Shown in pieces: positions 26,986-35,906 of a stretch of DNA of 64,000 nucleotides. Source of the DNA: Planctomycetaceae bacterium (GTDB lineage: Bacteria; Planctomycetota; Planctomycetia; Pirellulales; Pirellulaceae); NCBI GenBank assembly GCA_018660825.1, contig JABJJO010000062.1:1-64000 (forward strand). The letters run 5' to 3'. Numbering within the stretch: the first letter of the stretch is position 1; every line of letters begins with the position of its first letter. The notes under the pieces are model-generated. The model saw only the letters and a list, made by a program, of their open reading frames with translations, was not told where the DNA came from and made no database searches. Made by a program: the position numbers and the translations under genes.

Positions 26986-28281
26986 ATGAAAAATATGAAA
27001 CTGACGATGTGGTGTTCTGTAGCTTTTATATTGCTCGCCAGTCGCACCACTGGACAAGATGTTAAGACCAATTATGACGAGAGTCAGGTTCCCACTTACA
27101 GTTTGCCGGAGTTACTAATTACCAACGCCGGTACTACGGTGGTAAACAGGCGCCAATGGGAACGTAAACGACGTTTGGAGGTGCTTGATCTTTTTGCCGC
27201 TCACATGTTCGGTCGGGTGCCGAACCACGTCGACAATGAGTTGCGATTTGAGGTACTAGAACGCGGCTTGACGTTGCAGGGTTCCGCGAGACGCTTGCAA
27301 GTGCGTTTGTTCTTCGCGCCGGGACGGAATGCTCCGGCTCTCGATTTGTTGATATACGCGCCAGTCGGCGCGAACCGTCGGAATCCATGCCCTATGTTCC
27401 TAGGTCTAAATTTTATGGGAAACCACACTGTTACTACGGATCCCATGGTTGACGTTACTAAATCGTGGGTCAGAAACCGAACCGAGATTGGTTACCAAAA
27501 TAACCAGGCTTCCGCCGCCGCCAGAGGTGTTTCGGCCGAAAGATGGCCAATACAACTTTTGATTGAGTCTGGATTTGGCATTGCAACTGCTTATTACGGA
27601 GACATTGATCCGGATTTTGACGATGGATTTATGAACGGAGTTCATGCCCTGTATCCCAAGGGAGACGATTCCAACGGTCAACATTGGGGCTCGATAGCGA
27701 CTTGGTCCTGGGGACTTAGCCGTATTCTAGATTATTTACAAACTATCGATGCGGTGAATCCTAAACAGATTGGAGTCATTGGCCATTCGCGCCTTGGAAA
27801 GACATCACTGTGGGCAGGAGCAACCGATCCACGCTTCGCGGTCGTTATTTCTAATGATTCCGGATGTGGTGGAGCAGCGCTTAGTCGGCGTCAGCTAGGA
27901 GAGACAGTGCAGCGAATCAATACGTCGTTTCCCCACTGGTTTTGTGACAAATTTCAGGACTACAACGCCAACGAAAACGCGTTGCCAGTCGACCAACACA
28001 TGTTGATCGCATTGATTGCCCCGCGGCCGGTATATATCGCTAGCGCCTCTGAGGATTTATGGGCCGACCCGACCGGAGAGTTTCTGTCGGGACGACTCGC
28101 ACAACCAGTCTATGATTTATACGGCCTCGCCGGATTGGACATGGAGGTAAAACCTGAACCCAACGAATCTGTGGGTGATCACGTGGCATATCATTTACGG
28201 GAAGGCAAGCACAATTTGCTCGAATACGACTGGCGGCAATACATCAAATTCGCGCAACGTCACTACGCGTTAAAAAAGTAA
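26986..28281 (+). CDS. CE15-type glucuronoyl esterase / acetyl xylan esterase-like protein
   Basis: 431-residue alpha/beta hydrolase with a signal peptide (to about residue 23). It resembles bacterial carbohydrate esterase family 15: nucleophile elbow VIGHSRLGKTSLW (Ser268 in G-x-S-R-x-G-K), then ISNDSGCGGAALSRR, FPHWFC, the LPVDQHMLIALIAPRPVYIASA block and a late KHNLLEYDW with the probable catalytic His. CE15 enzymes cleave ester bonds between glucuronic acid in xylan and lignin or alcohols; here the periplasmic substrate is unknown. The second residue of the elbow is His rather than the frequent Cys. Divergent from the frameshifted kinase (107 bases) and convergent with the next kinase. 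Confidence 0.85.
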   Translation: MKNMKLTMWCSVAFILLASRTTGQDVKTNYDESQVPTYSLPELLITNAGTTVVNRRQWERKRRLEVLDLFAAHMFGRVPNHVDNELRFEVLERGLTLQGSARRLQVRLFFAPGRNAPALDLLIYAPVGANRRNPCPMFLGLNFMGNHTVTTDPMVDVTKSWVRNRTEIGYQNNQASAAARGVSAERWPIQLLIESGFGIATAYYGDIDPDFDDGFMNGVHALYPKGDDSNGQHWGSIATWSWGLSRILDYLQTIDAVNPKQIGVIGHSRLGKTSLWAGATDPRFAVVISNDSGCGGAALSRRQLGETVQRINTSFPHWFCDKFQDYNANENALPVDQHMLIALIAPRPVYIASASEDLWADPTGEFLSGRLAQPVYDLYGLAGLDMEVKPEPNESVGDHVAYHLREGKHNLLEYDWRQYIKFAQRHYALKK

Positions 28282-28298
28282 AGTTGTACCGAGTATTT

Positions 28299-30170
28299 CT
28301 ACTGCCCACATTGAACAACTTGGAGGTGAAATGGTTTCCAGTGACGATATCCATCATGTTCTGCTACGAGGGGGGAGCGGAGGAATTGAGCGAAAACCGG
28401 ACCAACATTAGTCCATTCTTTCGATGCTTTCAAACGACCCCTGACATAAATTGTGATACCACCAGCAACATGCCTAGAGATATCTATTAATTTAGTTTCT
28501 AGGCTCACCTGCATCGTTCGCTTGGATACTTCCGCAATTTGATGCCACGTTTCACCGTCGCTAGACACGTCAAGTTTGGCAATTGCATCGTCGTCAAACC
28601 GATCATCGTTTCGCCATTCTGGAAAAATTGAAATTGTCGCCCGAATTTTCGCCTGACCGATTTCAAACGGTATTTCGAATTTGTACGTCACAAATCCCCA
28701 TTCACCAACGACGCTGGGCATCCAGTATTTGGCGTCACCGAGTTCTTCTTCATTAATTAATCGAACTCCGTTCCATTGGTGTAAATAATTAGAGGTATCA
28801 TTTCGCAAGCTAAACGCAACTTCGTAGTCCACAGGCGTGAACGACGTGATTGGAGCCGGATTGGGTATTACCCGAGCAGGCGTGAGTAATTTCCATAGGA
28901 AAATAGTAATGACGGAAGCTATCGCTAGCAATGCGGTACGTTTGGTGATTGCTGGGCCGGGACGCAATTCGGATTGTGTGGACGCGAGTGCTCTTGCAAA
29001 TTCCGCGGCGCTTTCATATCGATGGGAGGGGTTATTCGACAATGCTCGAACTAATACTGCATGACAAGGATGGTGGGCCACTAAAGATGAAATCGTAGCG
29101 ACGTCAAAATGTCTGGCGGACTGTAACGTAATTGTTTGTTTTGGGTTCGCAGCGCGTAAGGGCGACCGGTTTTGGAGAAGATAAAACAACACGGCCCCGA
29201 GTCCGAAAACATCCGTTCTAGGTCCGGTCCGAGATTGGTCGGAGTAGGTTTGTTCCGGAGACATATATGACAATGTTCCGGCAACCCCAGTTTCCCGAAG
29301 AATCGAGTCAACGTCGGGCGAGGTAGCTAGCCCAAAGTCAATTAGCGTCGGAACTCCCCTCACGACTACAATATTGGACGGTTTGATGTCGCGATGAATG
29401 ATGGACTGATTATGGGCCTCGGTGACCGCGTAACAGAGGTCGATGACCCATTGGACCGCAGTCGCTGGTTCCAGCGGCTTAACCTGAGAAAATTCTCGTA
29501 GGGACGGGCCTTCTAAATGTTCCATAACTAAAAATGGACGTTCTTCATGAAAGTCCAAATCTATGATGCGCACCAAATTGCGATGATTCAATTTGGCTAG
29601 TAATTGCCCTTCTTTGACTAGGCGATCTCGGTTGGTGCTTTGCAAGACGACCGATTTTCGAGAAAGTTTAATAACCACGTTTTTTCGTAACGTTGGGTGG
29701 CGGGCTAGAAACACGTCCCCCTGACCGCCACTGTCAATGTGATGAATAACTGAGTATTTACCGATTCGCACAACTTCATGGACGTTAAAGGATGATGGTT
29801 CATCCCCCTCGACGGTCGCGTCGGTCGGTATATCAGTTTCCGAGTCGAAAAGCTTGTTGATTATTGTTGCGTTGGAGGGGCGGCGTTGTTTATATACGTC
29901 GAAAATAATGTTTTCAAATTGAGGAAAATCTTCGAGCATGCCCTTAATTGGGATGTATTGTTGGCCTAGTTCTTCATATTGGAGAAGTAAAAACAACAAC
30001 TCGCGAAATAGTTTTGCGCGAATATTGCCAGTTGCTCGATCTATATACGCCGACACTGATGGGCTATCGAGTTTGAGTAGTTCTTCCTCAAATTGGTCGC
30101 ACAACGAATCCAGCATTATTTCTTCTGCGCTCCAGCAAGCGGGGATAACGGGTAGTCGAGAGTTATTCAT
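28299..30170 (-). CDS. Serine/threonine protein kinase with TM and C-terminal beta-rich domain
   Basis: 623 residues. A helical N-terminal region (1-130) precedes a kinase domain at about 138-398: IDSGGQGDVF P-loop, K168 in VVIKLS, HRDIKPSN (259-266), IDFGLA (277-282) and GTLSYMSPEQ. This is a canonical RD kinase with DFG. A membrane segment lies at about 411-429. The C-terminal 190 residues are a beta-rich extracytoplasmic region with VSSDGETWHQIAEV, resembling an F5/8- or NPCBM-like carbohydrate-binding sandwich, though the assignment is tentative. Its ATG overlaps the stop of the ECF sigma gene (ATGA at 30167-30170), so sigma and kinase are translationally coupled, as in the ECF-STK groups of Planctomycetes. 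Confidence 0.88.
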   Translation of the reverse strand: MNNSRLPVIPACWSAEEIMLDSLCDQFEEELLKLDSPSVSAYIDRATGNIRAKLFRELLFLLLQYEELGQQYIPIKGMLEDFPQFENIIFDVYKQRRPSNATIINKLFDSETDIPTDATVEGDEPSSFNVHEVVRIGKYSVIHHIDSGGQGDVFLARHPTLRKNVVIKLSRKSVVLQSTNRDRLVKEGQLLAKLNHRNLVRIIDLDFHEERPFLVMEHLEGPSLREFSQVKPLEPATAVQWVIDLCYAVTEAHNQSIIHRDIKPSNIVVVRGVPTLIDFGLATSPDVDSILRETGVAGTLSYMSPEQTYSDQSRTGPRTDVFGLGAVLFYLLQNRSPLRAANPKQTITLQSARHFDVATISSLVAHHPCHAVLVRALSNNPSHRYESAAEFARALASTQSELRPGPAITKRTALLAIASVITIFLWKLLTPARVIPNPAPITSFTPVDYEVAFSLRNDTSNYLHQWNGVRLINEEELGDAKYWMPSVVGEWGFVTYKFEIPFEIGQAKIRATISIFPEWRNDDRFDDDAIAKLDVSSDGETWHQIAEVSKRTMQVSLETKLIDISRHVAGGITIYVRGRLKASKEWTNVGPVFAQFLRSPLVAEHDGYRHWKPFHLQVVQCGQ

Positions 30171-30814
30171 CGATGCAGCTCATTTTCTAAAACCGAGGTC
30201 CACTGCCTTCGAATTGAAGCCAATTTGCGTTGAACTGTGCGTTCACTCCGATTGATACGTTTTGCAATTTCGGCGCATGCAAACCCCTCAAATCGCAACA
30301 ACGCGATGTCTCTTAAAAGGGCGTTGGGCAGGCTGTCCAACAGGTACTGGCACTGTTGAAGCATCGTAACGACGAATTCCGGGGTGGGGCTTTCTCCGCT
30401 GAACGCCGAAATTGCTGTCGGGAAATTATCCAGACCAGCACCGGATAGGGCTGATTCGTTGTGTACGTTTCCACCTCCGCGTTTTTTGCAATTCTCTGCG
30501 ATCGCTTGGCTTATTGCGTGGCGACTTGTCAACATGATTAATATTTGCCAAAGGTCTTCACGACTATTTAATCGTTCGAAGCGGTCATCCTTTACGCCCT
30601 TGAAGAAGCTATTGAACGCTTTCACCACAACATCTTCTTCGTCGGCCATTCGCTGGGGCGCTGTTTTAAGATAATTCCGCGCAACGATGGAGAGTTGTTT
30701 GATATACTGGTTCCAAATTGAATGAGCAGCTATCTCATCCCCGCCCCGCAACGCGTGAATCCAACGAGTGATTGAGCTAGGCAACTGTGATTTAGTGATT
30801 GAAGTTGTTGCCAT
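30167..30814 (-). CDS. ECF-type RNA polymerase sigma factor (planctomycete ECF-STK type)
   Basis: About 215 residues from ATG 30814; an upstream in-frame start at 30895 would add a low-complexity 27-residue extension. Region 2 covers ALRGGDEIAAHSIWNQYIKQL through DEEDVVVKAFNSFFKG and ISQAIAENCKKRGGG; region 4 is LLDSLPNALLRDIALLRFEGFACAEIAKRINRSERTVQRKLASIRRQW, a clear helix-turn-helix (given here only as its boundaries: the HTH core is EIAKRINRSERTVQRKL). It directs RNA polymerase to a regulon, presumably modulated by phosphorylation from the coupled kinase. No anti-sigma factor gene is adjacent, which suits kinase-based control. Confidence 0.88.
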   Translation of the reverse strand: MATTSITKSQLPSSITRWIHALRGGDEIAAHSIWNQYIKQLSIVARNYLKTAPQRMADEEDVVVKAFNSFFKGVKDDRFERLNSREDLWQILIMLTSRHAISQAIAENCKKRGGGNVHNESALSGAGLDNFPTAISAFSGESPTPEFVVTMLQQCQYLLDSLPNALLRDIALLRFEGFACAEIAKRINRSERTVQRKLASIRRQWTSVLENELHR

Positions 30815-31093
30815 CAATAGAAGAGTCGTCGAAGGGGCAAGTCGGATTGTAAGCGGTTGTTGGGGTCCAGAAGAGGACCTGGTATCTACCGTCACTGCTG
30901 CATGCAGTGTTGCTATTATAGTACAAGAAATGGCGTTAGAAAATCCTAGAACGCAGACGCCAGTCGTTGAGATCCGAAGAATGTTAAAGGCACGTTAGTG
31001 CCGATTTATTAGGGCAAAGCCGGCAGTTGGCAATTATTAAAGACGGTTTTCTTTTGATAAAGGGTGGAATACGCGATCTCCTAGTGCAGTAAG

Positions 31094-31291
31094 TCAGTTC
31101 TTACAGCACCTACCGAGTGATGAATATTCATCGCAAGACAGATAACTCCAATTACCACTTGTAGCACTGTATATCGGTAAAGGGCGGGGCGCAGATCGCT
31201 TGCGATACTCATTTTCAGTCCAACCCATCCGGATGTCTTTACACATTTTTTCAATTTCCATGGGACTGGGATTTTTTGAGAGTTTTACCAT
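31094..31291 (-). CDS. Small conserved-looking hypothetical protein
   Basis: 65-residue protein starting MVKLSKNPSPMEIEKM. ATG 31291 is preferred over 31303 because GGAG lies 6 bases ahead. Residues about 12-33 (EIEKMCKDIRMGWTENEYRKR) resemble a short helical motif, E-I-x-x-x-C-x-x-I-x-x-x-W-x-x-x-E-x-x-x-R, recalled from other small planctomycete proteins. The C-terminus ends in a Cys pair (RCCKN). No domain recognised. It stands alone between the sigma gene and the LuxR regulator. Moderate confidence that it is a gene; function unknown. Confidence 0.55.
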   Translation of the reverse strand: MVKLSKNPSPMEIEKMCKDIRMGWTENEYRKRSAPRPLPIYSATSGNWSYLSCDEYSSLGRCCKN

Positions 31292-31535
31292 TGGTATCTC
31301 CATATTCTACGTTGTTCGGGGGCAAGGTAACTAACGAAACTATTTGTACCAAATGCAATTAGCGTGCCAAAACGGCACATTATAGTTAGGCGGATTTTAC
31401 GCGAGGAATCGCGACTTACGCAAAGCGTTCGTTCGTCAAAAATAGCGGACCACGCAATTAAAGTTGATCTAAAATGGTACAGTGTTCAATTTAGCTACAT
31501 TGCTACTGGGCATTTTAGATATACACTAGGAGGAT

Positions 31536-32039
31536 ATGAGTCATTCAAATCATAATCCATTGGTAACGCTGCATGATTCACGCGGTCGAATAGTGTTTGC
31601 GCAGCCTCTTTTCCAACTATCGGCGGCGGAAGTCATTTTTAGTCAACCTTGGGATTGGGTGAATACGGAAATTGAACGAGATGAAATTCGTATGGCATTT
31701 CAAAAGGTGCTGTTTGATCGCGAATCGATTGTCATCCGAGCCGTTTTTTATTTTGGAAATGAACCGATGCTTTACGAGTGCACCGCGGTACCCGTCGAGA
31801 CTGATGACATCACGGTAATGGCGACATCTGTTCCAATTGCGCAGTCATATAATTCACTAACGCCACGAGAAATAGAATGTTTACGGTTGTTGGTTGGTGG
31901 TAAACACACGGCGTCGATCGCGAAAAATATGGGCGTTAAGAGTACAACGATCAATACCTATAAACAACGGATAAAGGAAAAGCTAGGTATTGATACTCTT
32001 GCAGGATTAATTGCTTGGGGTTGCAAGCATTTGCGTTGA
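31536..32039 (+). CDS. PAS-like / LuxR-type HTH transcriptional regulator
   Basis: 167 residues. The N-terminal 105 residues look like a compact PAS fold (HDSRGRIVFA, then QPWDWVNTEIERDEIRMAFQ, then a YECTAVPV strand). The C-terminal GerE/LuxR domain is SLTPREIECLRLLVGGKHTA, followed by IAKNMGVKSTTINTYKQRIKEK and a LGIDTL tail. There is no receiver domain, so it probably senses a small ligand or redox state and binds DNA as a dimer. The start is fixed by an in-frame stop just upstream. An AGGAGG (31528-31533) lies unusually close, 2 bases from the ATG. No partner gene is evident. Confidence 0.85.
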   Translation: MSHSNHNPLVTLHDSRGRIVFAQPLFQLSAAEVIFSQPWDWVNTEIERDEIRMAFQKVLFDRESIVIRAVFYFGNEPMLYECTAVPVETDDITVMATSVPIAQSYNSLTPREIECLRLLVGGKHTASIAKNMGVKSTTINTYKQRIKEKLGIDTLAGLIAWGCKHLR

Positions 32040-32256
32040 AACACAAGTTGTCCGGACACAATCACAATTTGACGCACAACCCTATTGGGGTGGCGGCAAT
32101 CTTATGCGTCACGAATAAGCAAGATCTTCGCGAGAGTTGCGCAACCACTATCCAGTTAGAATCATTTGAAAATGGACTACGATCGAGTTTCGATAAAAAG
32201 GGCGGACATTGCGGACAGCGAGTTGTGGGAAACCCATAGCGGTGTTGGTTTATCAA

Positions 32257-33441
32257 CTATTTTGGTACGGGACCCTGATTCAGCAAAATATACGTGCCCG
32301 ATTTCCCAGCAACGGCGATATCCAATTTTCCATCGTCGTCGATGTCGGCCGTGCGAATTTGCAACCCGATTCCAATTCGCCCTTTGCTAATGGTATGTTT
32401 AATGAAACTTGCTTTTTTCGTATCGATAACAAAATAGCATATTTCAATGGGATCCTTCGCTCCAGCGTCGTTGCCATTGTGAGCGTAGTATCGTTTGCCG
32501 GTTATCAGTTCCGGCCTTCCATCTCCCGTGAGGTCCGCTAGATGAAGTGCATGTTGTTGCGATATCGTTTTATCGACCTCATGACGTTCGAATGCCACTG
32601 TGCCGTCCTTGGGACCCTTGTTTTCCCACCACGACAAACCAAATTCATGCCCCGCAGCGTAAAGAATATCGTTTTTGCCATCGGCGTTTACGTCGAAGAC
32701 TAACATCGGAACGGCACCATGCACGGACCAATCTTTATGATAGCGCCAAGGTTTACCAAAAAAAGGCGGCCCTGGGTTCTCATACCAGCCGTTTCCAGTC
32801 ATAAGATCCACGTGTCCGTCTCCAGTGATGTCTCCTACGCCCATCCCGTGGCCGTTGCCGCGTTCCCCGATTACATGTTTGGATAAACTGGGAGCCCCTT
32901 CTGGGCCCTTAGAGTTAAGGCTCCATACATATAAGGGTGTGTCCTTACCCCAGCTGTTTACCAACCACTCGGGAATGCCGTCGCCGTCGATGTCAGCCAT
33001 AAGTTGGCCTTCGTTTTGAGAAGCTTTAGTATCTACCAGCAAGTGTTTGTGCCATAACTGGCCCAATCGAAGTTTCTCTTTACCAGGGTTTTCGAACCAG
33101 TGCACGGTGCTGGGTAAAAACGAGCCAGCGATGATGTCCATTTTTCCGTCCTTGTTCACGTCATACGCGAAATCACCGTTGCTTTCTACATAACCATTGA
33201 AATCGTCTATAGACCGAACAGGCTGCGCGCGAAATTCGGGATTGCGATACCAGAATCTTCCAGCACACACATCCAACTTCCCATCACCGTCAAAATCGGC
33301 GATGTCTATTCCTTCGTTCGCATCGACAGCCAAGGGAATCACTTTCCACGACAAAGGTGCATCCTCCGCTGCGTGCACTGAATTTCCGAAGATTACAAGC
33401 AGACAAATAGACAGGATAGTGAGTACGAGGTTACGAGTCAT
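32257..33441 (-). CDS. FG-GAP/VCBS repeat secreted protein
   Basis: About 394 residues from ATG 33441 (an upstream TTG at 33447 is possible). A signal peptide is followed by a probable beta-propeller of FG-GAP/VCBS blades with repeated Ca2+-binding loops: IADFDGDGKLDV, YDVNKDGKMDII, MADIDGDGIPEW, GDITGDGHVDLM, FDVNADGKNDIL, LADLTGDGRPEL and TADIDDDGKLDI, seven blades in all. Such proteins are secreted binding or scaffold proteins; no catalytic motif is visible. Convergent with the LuxR gene (217 bases) and 24 bases downstream of the amidohydrolase gene on the same strand, so a two-gene unit is likely. Confidence 0.87.
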   Translation of the reverse strand: MTRNLVLTILSICLLVIFGNSVHAAEDAPLSWKVIPLAVDANEGIDIADFDGDGKLDVCAGRFWYRNPEFRAQPVRSIDDFNGYVESNGDFAYDVNKDGKMDIIAGSFLPSTVHWFENPGKEKLRLGQLWHKHLLVDTKASQNEGQLMADIDGDGIPEWLVNSWGKDTPLYVWSLNSKGPEGAPSLSKHVIGERGNGHGMGVGDITGDGHVDLMTGNGWYENPGPPFFGKPWRYHKDWSVHGAVPMLVFDVNADGKNDILYAAGHEFGLSWWENKGPKDGTVAFERHEVDKTISQQHALHLADLTGDGRPELITGKRYYAHNGNDAGAKDPIEICYFVIDTKKASFIKHTISKGRIGIGLQIRTADIDDDGKLDIAVAGKSGTYILLNQGPVPK

Positions 33442-33465
33442 GTTCAATCACTTTCAATGGTCGAG

Positions 33466-34740
33466 TTAATTCGGGTTAGATAATGTGCCAGCTTTGATTA
33501 TACCGTTCTGAAATACCGCCAGTAGGTTCTTCTTTTCTTCAATTAGGCTAATCTCATTTAAAACATCCCCGGCGACTACAAGGATGTCTGCCATTTTCCC
33601 TATTTCGAGGGTGCCGAGTTCGTCTTGGACGCCGATGATTTCCGCCCCCGTTCGGGTCGCGCAAATGAGAGTTTGTTCAATCGTGAGGCCAACATGTTCA
33701 ACGAAAAAAGTCAACTCTTTCGCATAGTCCCCGTGTGGGTTCCAAGCAAAACCGTAGTCGCCGCCTAGACCCAATCGACCACCCTCGCGGATTATGCGCT
33801 GAGCGCTAACCGTGCCAGCGTCAAGCGTTTCCTGGTGTCCATCGATAACTTGTTGTGTCATGCCGAATTCCCGTCCATGCATGATACTAGCCTTTTCAAA
33901 AAATAAGGCGGGCACTACCGGTACGTCGCGTTCTAATAGCAAATCAATCGTTTCGTCATCCATGAACGAACCATGCTCGATCGCGTCAAACCCTGCGAGT
34001 AAGGCATTCTTAATTCCTCGCGTGGCGCGGCAATGACCGGTCACTTTCAAATTGTGGTTGTGCGCAGTTGTCACGACGGCCTGCATTTCCTCAAAAGTCA
34101 TGCAGAGCGTGTGGTGGTCGTTAAGGTCCGGTGACGCCGCGTCACCGGTTGGGTATGTTTTAATCCATTCGACTCCGTCCTTGACTAGTTTGCGAACAGC
34201 AGCGGTGGCTTCTATTGGCCCGTTTATCAAAAGCACTAGGCCCTCCATTCCGATTTTGCGATAATTTGGATTCCAATCCATCAGTCCGCCAACGCCGCAA
34301 ATTTCACGTCCGCTGGCGGTCAGACGTGGACCTTTAACCACATCTTCGGCGATTGCCTTTTTAAGCCAAACATCAATATTAAATAGTGATCCTCCACTTC
34401 GAGCGGATGTATACCCATGTTCCAAGGCACAGGTAGCATTCTGGGACGCGAGCAAAGTTACGTATTCGACGGGATATTTAATGTCCAAATCCTCTAGAGA
34501 TGCGACGTTGAAATACGTTGGGTGAAAGTGAGATTCAATTAATCCCGGTAGAATTGTGCCCCCTTGAGCATCAATGAATAAGAAATTCCCGTCATCGACG
34601 GTGGGAGCGCTGTGGGCTGGACCGACGTAGGTAATTATACCGTTGACGAAATGCAATTCACCGTTTGGTGTCGGCTGCTCGCCGTTGGACTTAAAAATTG
34701 TCCCATTGCGGACGACGGTGGGAATTGAATTATGGATCAT
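33466..34740 (-). CDS. Amidohydrolase family protein (imidazolonepropionase-like)
   Basis: 424 residues, cytoplasmic (no signal peptide). The metal-dependent amidohydrolase pattern is intact: ESHFHPTYF (HxH), a lysine candidate in WIKTYPTG, VTGHCRATRG, DAIEHGSFMDD, and GLGGDYGFAWNPHG with the catalytic Asp. The C-terminal composite sandwich has TLEIGKMADILVVAGD. It resembles prolidase- and imidazolonepropionase-like amidohydrolases acting on cyclic amides or dipeptides; substrate unknown. Probably cotranscribed with the FG-GAP gene downstream and divergent from hemH. Confidence 0.87.
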   Translation of the reverse strand: MIHNSIPTVVRNGTIFKSNGEQPTPNGELHFVNGIITYVGPAHSAPTVDDGNFLFIDAQGGTILPGLIESHFHPTYFNVASLEDLDIKYPVEYVTLLASQNATCALEHGYTSARSGGSLFNIDVWLKKAIAEDVVKGPRLTASGREICGVGGLMDWNPNYRKIGMEGLVLLINGPIEATAAVRKLVKDGVEWIKTYPTGDAASPDLNDHHTLCMTFEEMQAVVTTAHNHNLKVTGHCRATRGIKNALLAGFDAIEHGSFMDDETIDLLLERDVPVVPALFFEKASIMHGREFGMTQQVIDGHQETLDAGTVSAQRIIREGGRLGLGGDYGFAWNPHGDYAKELTFFVEHVGLTIEQTLICATRTGAEIIGVQDELGTLEIGKMADILVVAGDVLNEISLIEEKKNLLAVFQNGIIKAGTLSNPN

Positions 34741-34877
34741 TAGTAAATAAGATCAATGTGCGAGACTGAATTTGAATGTCGGATTGTCGGACGTGCGAGC
34801 TTCGACCATAGACGTGAAGTGCAGGTAAACCCTATTATATACGATAACATAATCGATTATACACGAGTGAGAAACCA

Positions 34878-35906
34878 ATGGCGCACCTGAATGGACGAAA
34901 CCTTGACTACGATGCGGTCCTCATCCTGTCTTTCGGAGGCCCGGAGGCCCCGGAAGACGTCCTGCCTTTCTTGCAAAATGTTACGCGCGGCCGAGAAGTA
35001 CCAGAAAGTCGCCTGCTCGAGGTGGCTGATCATTACCAAGCGTTTGGCGGAGTTAGTCCAATCAACGGCCAGAATCGGGAAATTGTTCGTCATCTGTCAG
35101 AGGAGCTTCAAGTTCGAGGCCTGGAACTACCGGTTATGTTGGGCAACAGGAATTGGCACCCGTATCTAAAGGATACGCTAACCAACGCGGTTAATCGTGG
35201 ACATTCCAGTCTACTAGTGGTGGTTACTTCTGCCTTTAGTTCATATTCCGGGTGCCGACAGTACTTAGAAGATATTGAACGTGCAGTTCAAGCCATTGAT
35301 TCAAGGCACCCCCTGAGAATTGAAAAAATCAGACCGTTCTACAATTCCGCAGGTTTTATTGAGGCGCTTCAGGATAATTTAAGGGAGACGCTAGAAACGT
35401 TCGCGGGAACACCGAGTGAAGAGGTGCAAGTTCTCTTTTCCGCCCATAGCATTCCTCTTTCGATGGCGACCAACTGTGAATACGAGGCGCAATTAAGAGA
35501 TGCTTGTTCGCTGGTGATGGAGAAGTTTGATAATTATCCATCCCAGTTGGCGTTCCAGAGTCGTAGTGGATCTGCCGCAAAACCGTGGCTCGAGCCGGAC
35601 ATTTGTGACGTCATTGATGGATCGAACTATGCGAACATCGTCGTTTGTCCGATTGGATTTGTATCGGACCACATGGAAGTGCTATTTGACTTAGACTTAG
35701 AGGCAAAGAATGCCTGTGAAATGCGGGACATCAAATTTGCCCGTGTCGCTGCAGTCGGTACGAACCCAATATTTATTTCCGGTGTTGCTGACTTAATCGA
35801 ACAACGCTGTGGAACGATGCAAGAAGTCGTGACGCTAGGTGCGCGGGGAGAATGGGCGGATCGCTGCGATTTAGGGTGTTGTCTTGGTGAAAACACAGCA
35901 AACTAA
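34878..35906 (+). CDS. hemH: Ferrochelatase
   Basis: 342-residue ferrochelatase, inserting Fe2+ into protoporphyrin IX (or coproporphyrin III) in haem synthesis. Signature pieces: VLILSFGGPEAPEDVLPFL at the N-terminus, GGVSPINGQN, the active-site SAHSIPLSM (His), FQSRSGSAAKPWLEPD and VCPIGFVSDHMEVLFDLD with the catalytic Glu. Whether it is the protoporphyrin or coproporphyrin type cannot be told by eye. ATG 34878; AT-rich sequence resembling a -10 element lies at about 34833-34860. Its 3' end overlaps the convergent addA gene by 4 bases. Confidence 0.94.
   Translation: MAHLNGRNLDYDAVLILSFGGPEAPEDVLPFLQNVTRGREVPESRLLEVADHYQAFGGVSPINGQNREIVRHLSEELQVRGLELPVMLGNRNWHPYLKDTLTNAVNRGHSSLLVVVTSAFSSYSGCRQYLEDIERAVQAIDSRHPLRIEKIRPFYNSAGFIEALQDNLRETLETFAGTPSEEVQVLFSAHSIPLSMATNCEYEAQLRDACSLVMEKFDNYPSQLAFQSRSGSAAKPWLEPDICDVIDGSNYANIVVCPIGFVSDHMEVLFDLDLEAKNACEMRDIKFARVAAVGTNPIFISGVADLIEQRCGTMQEVVTLGARGEWADRCDLGCCLGENTAN

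Noticed and set aside
34833-34860. Regulatory element (such as a haem or iron box) before hemH.
   Set aside because: Only an AT-rich -10-like stretch is seen; no palindromic operator could be defined.
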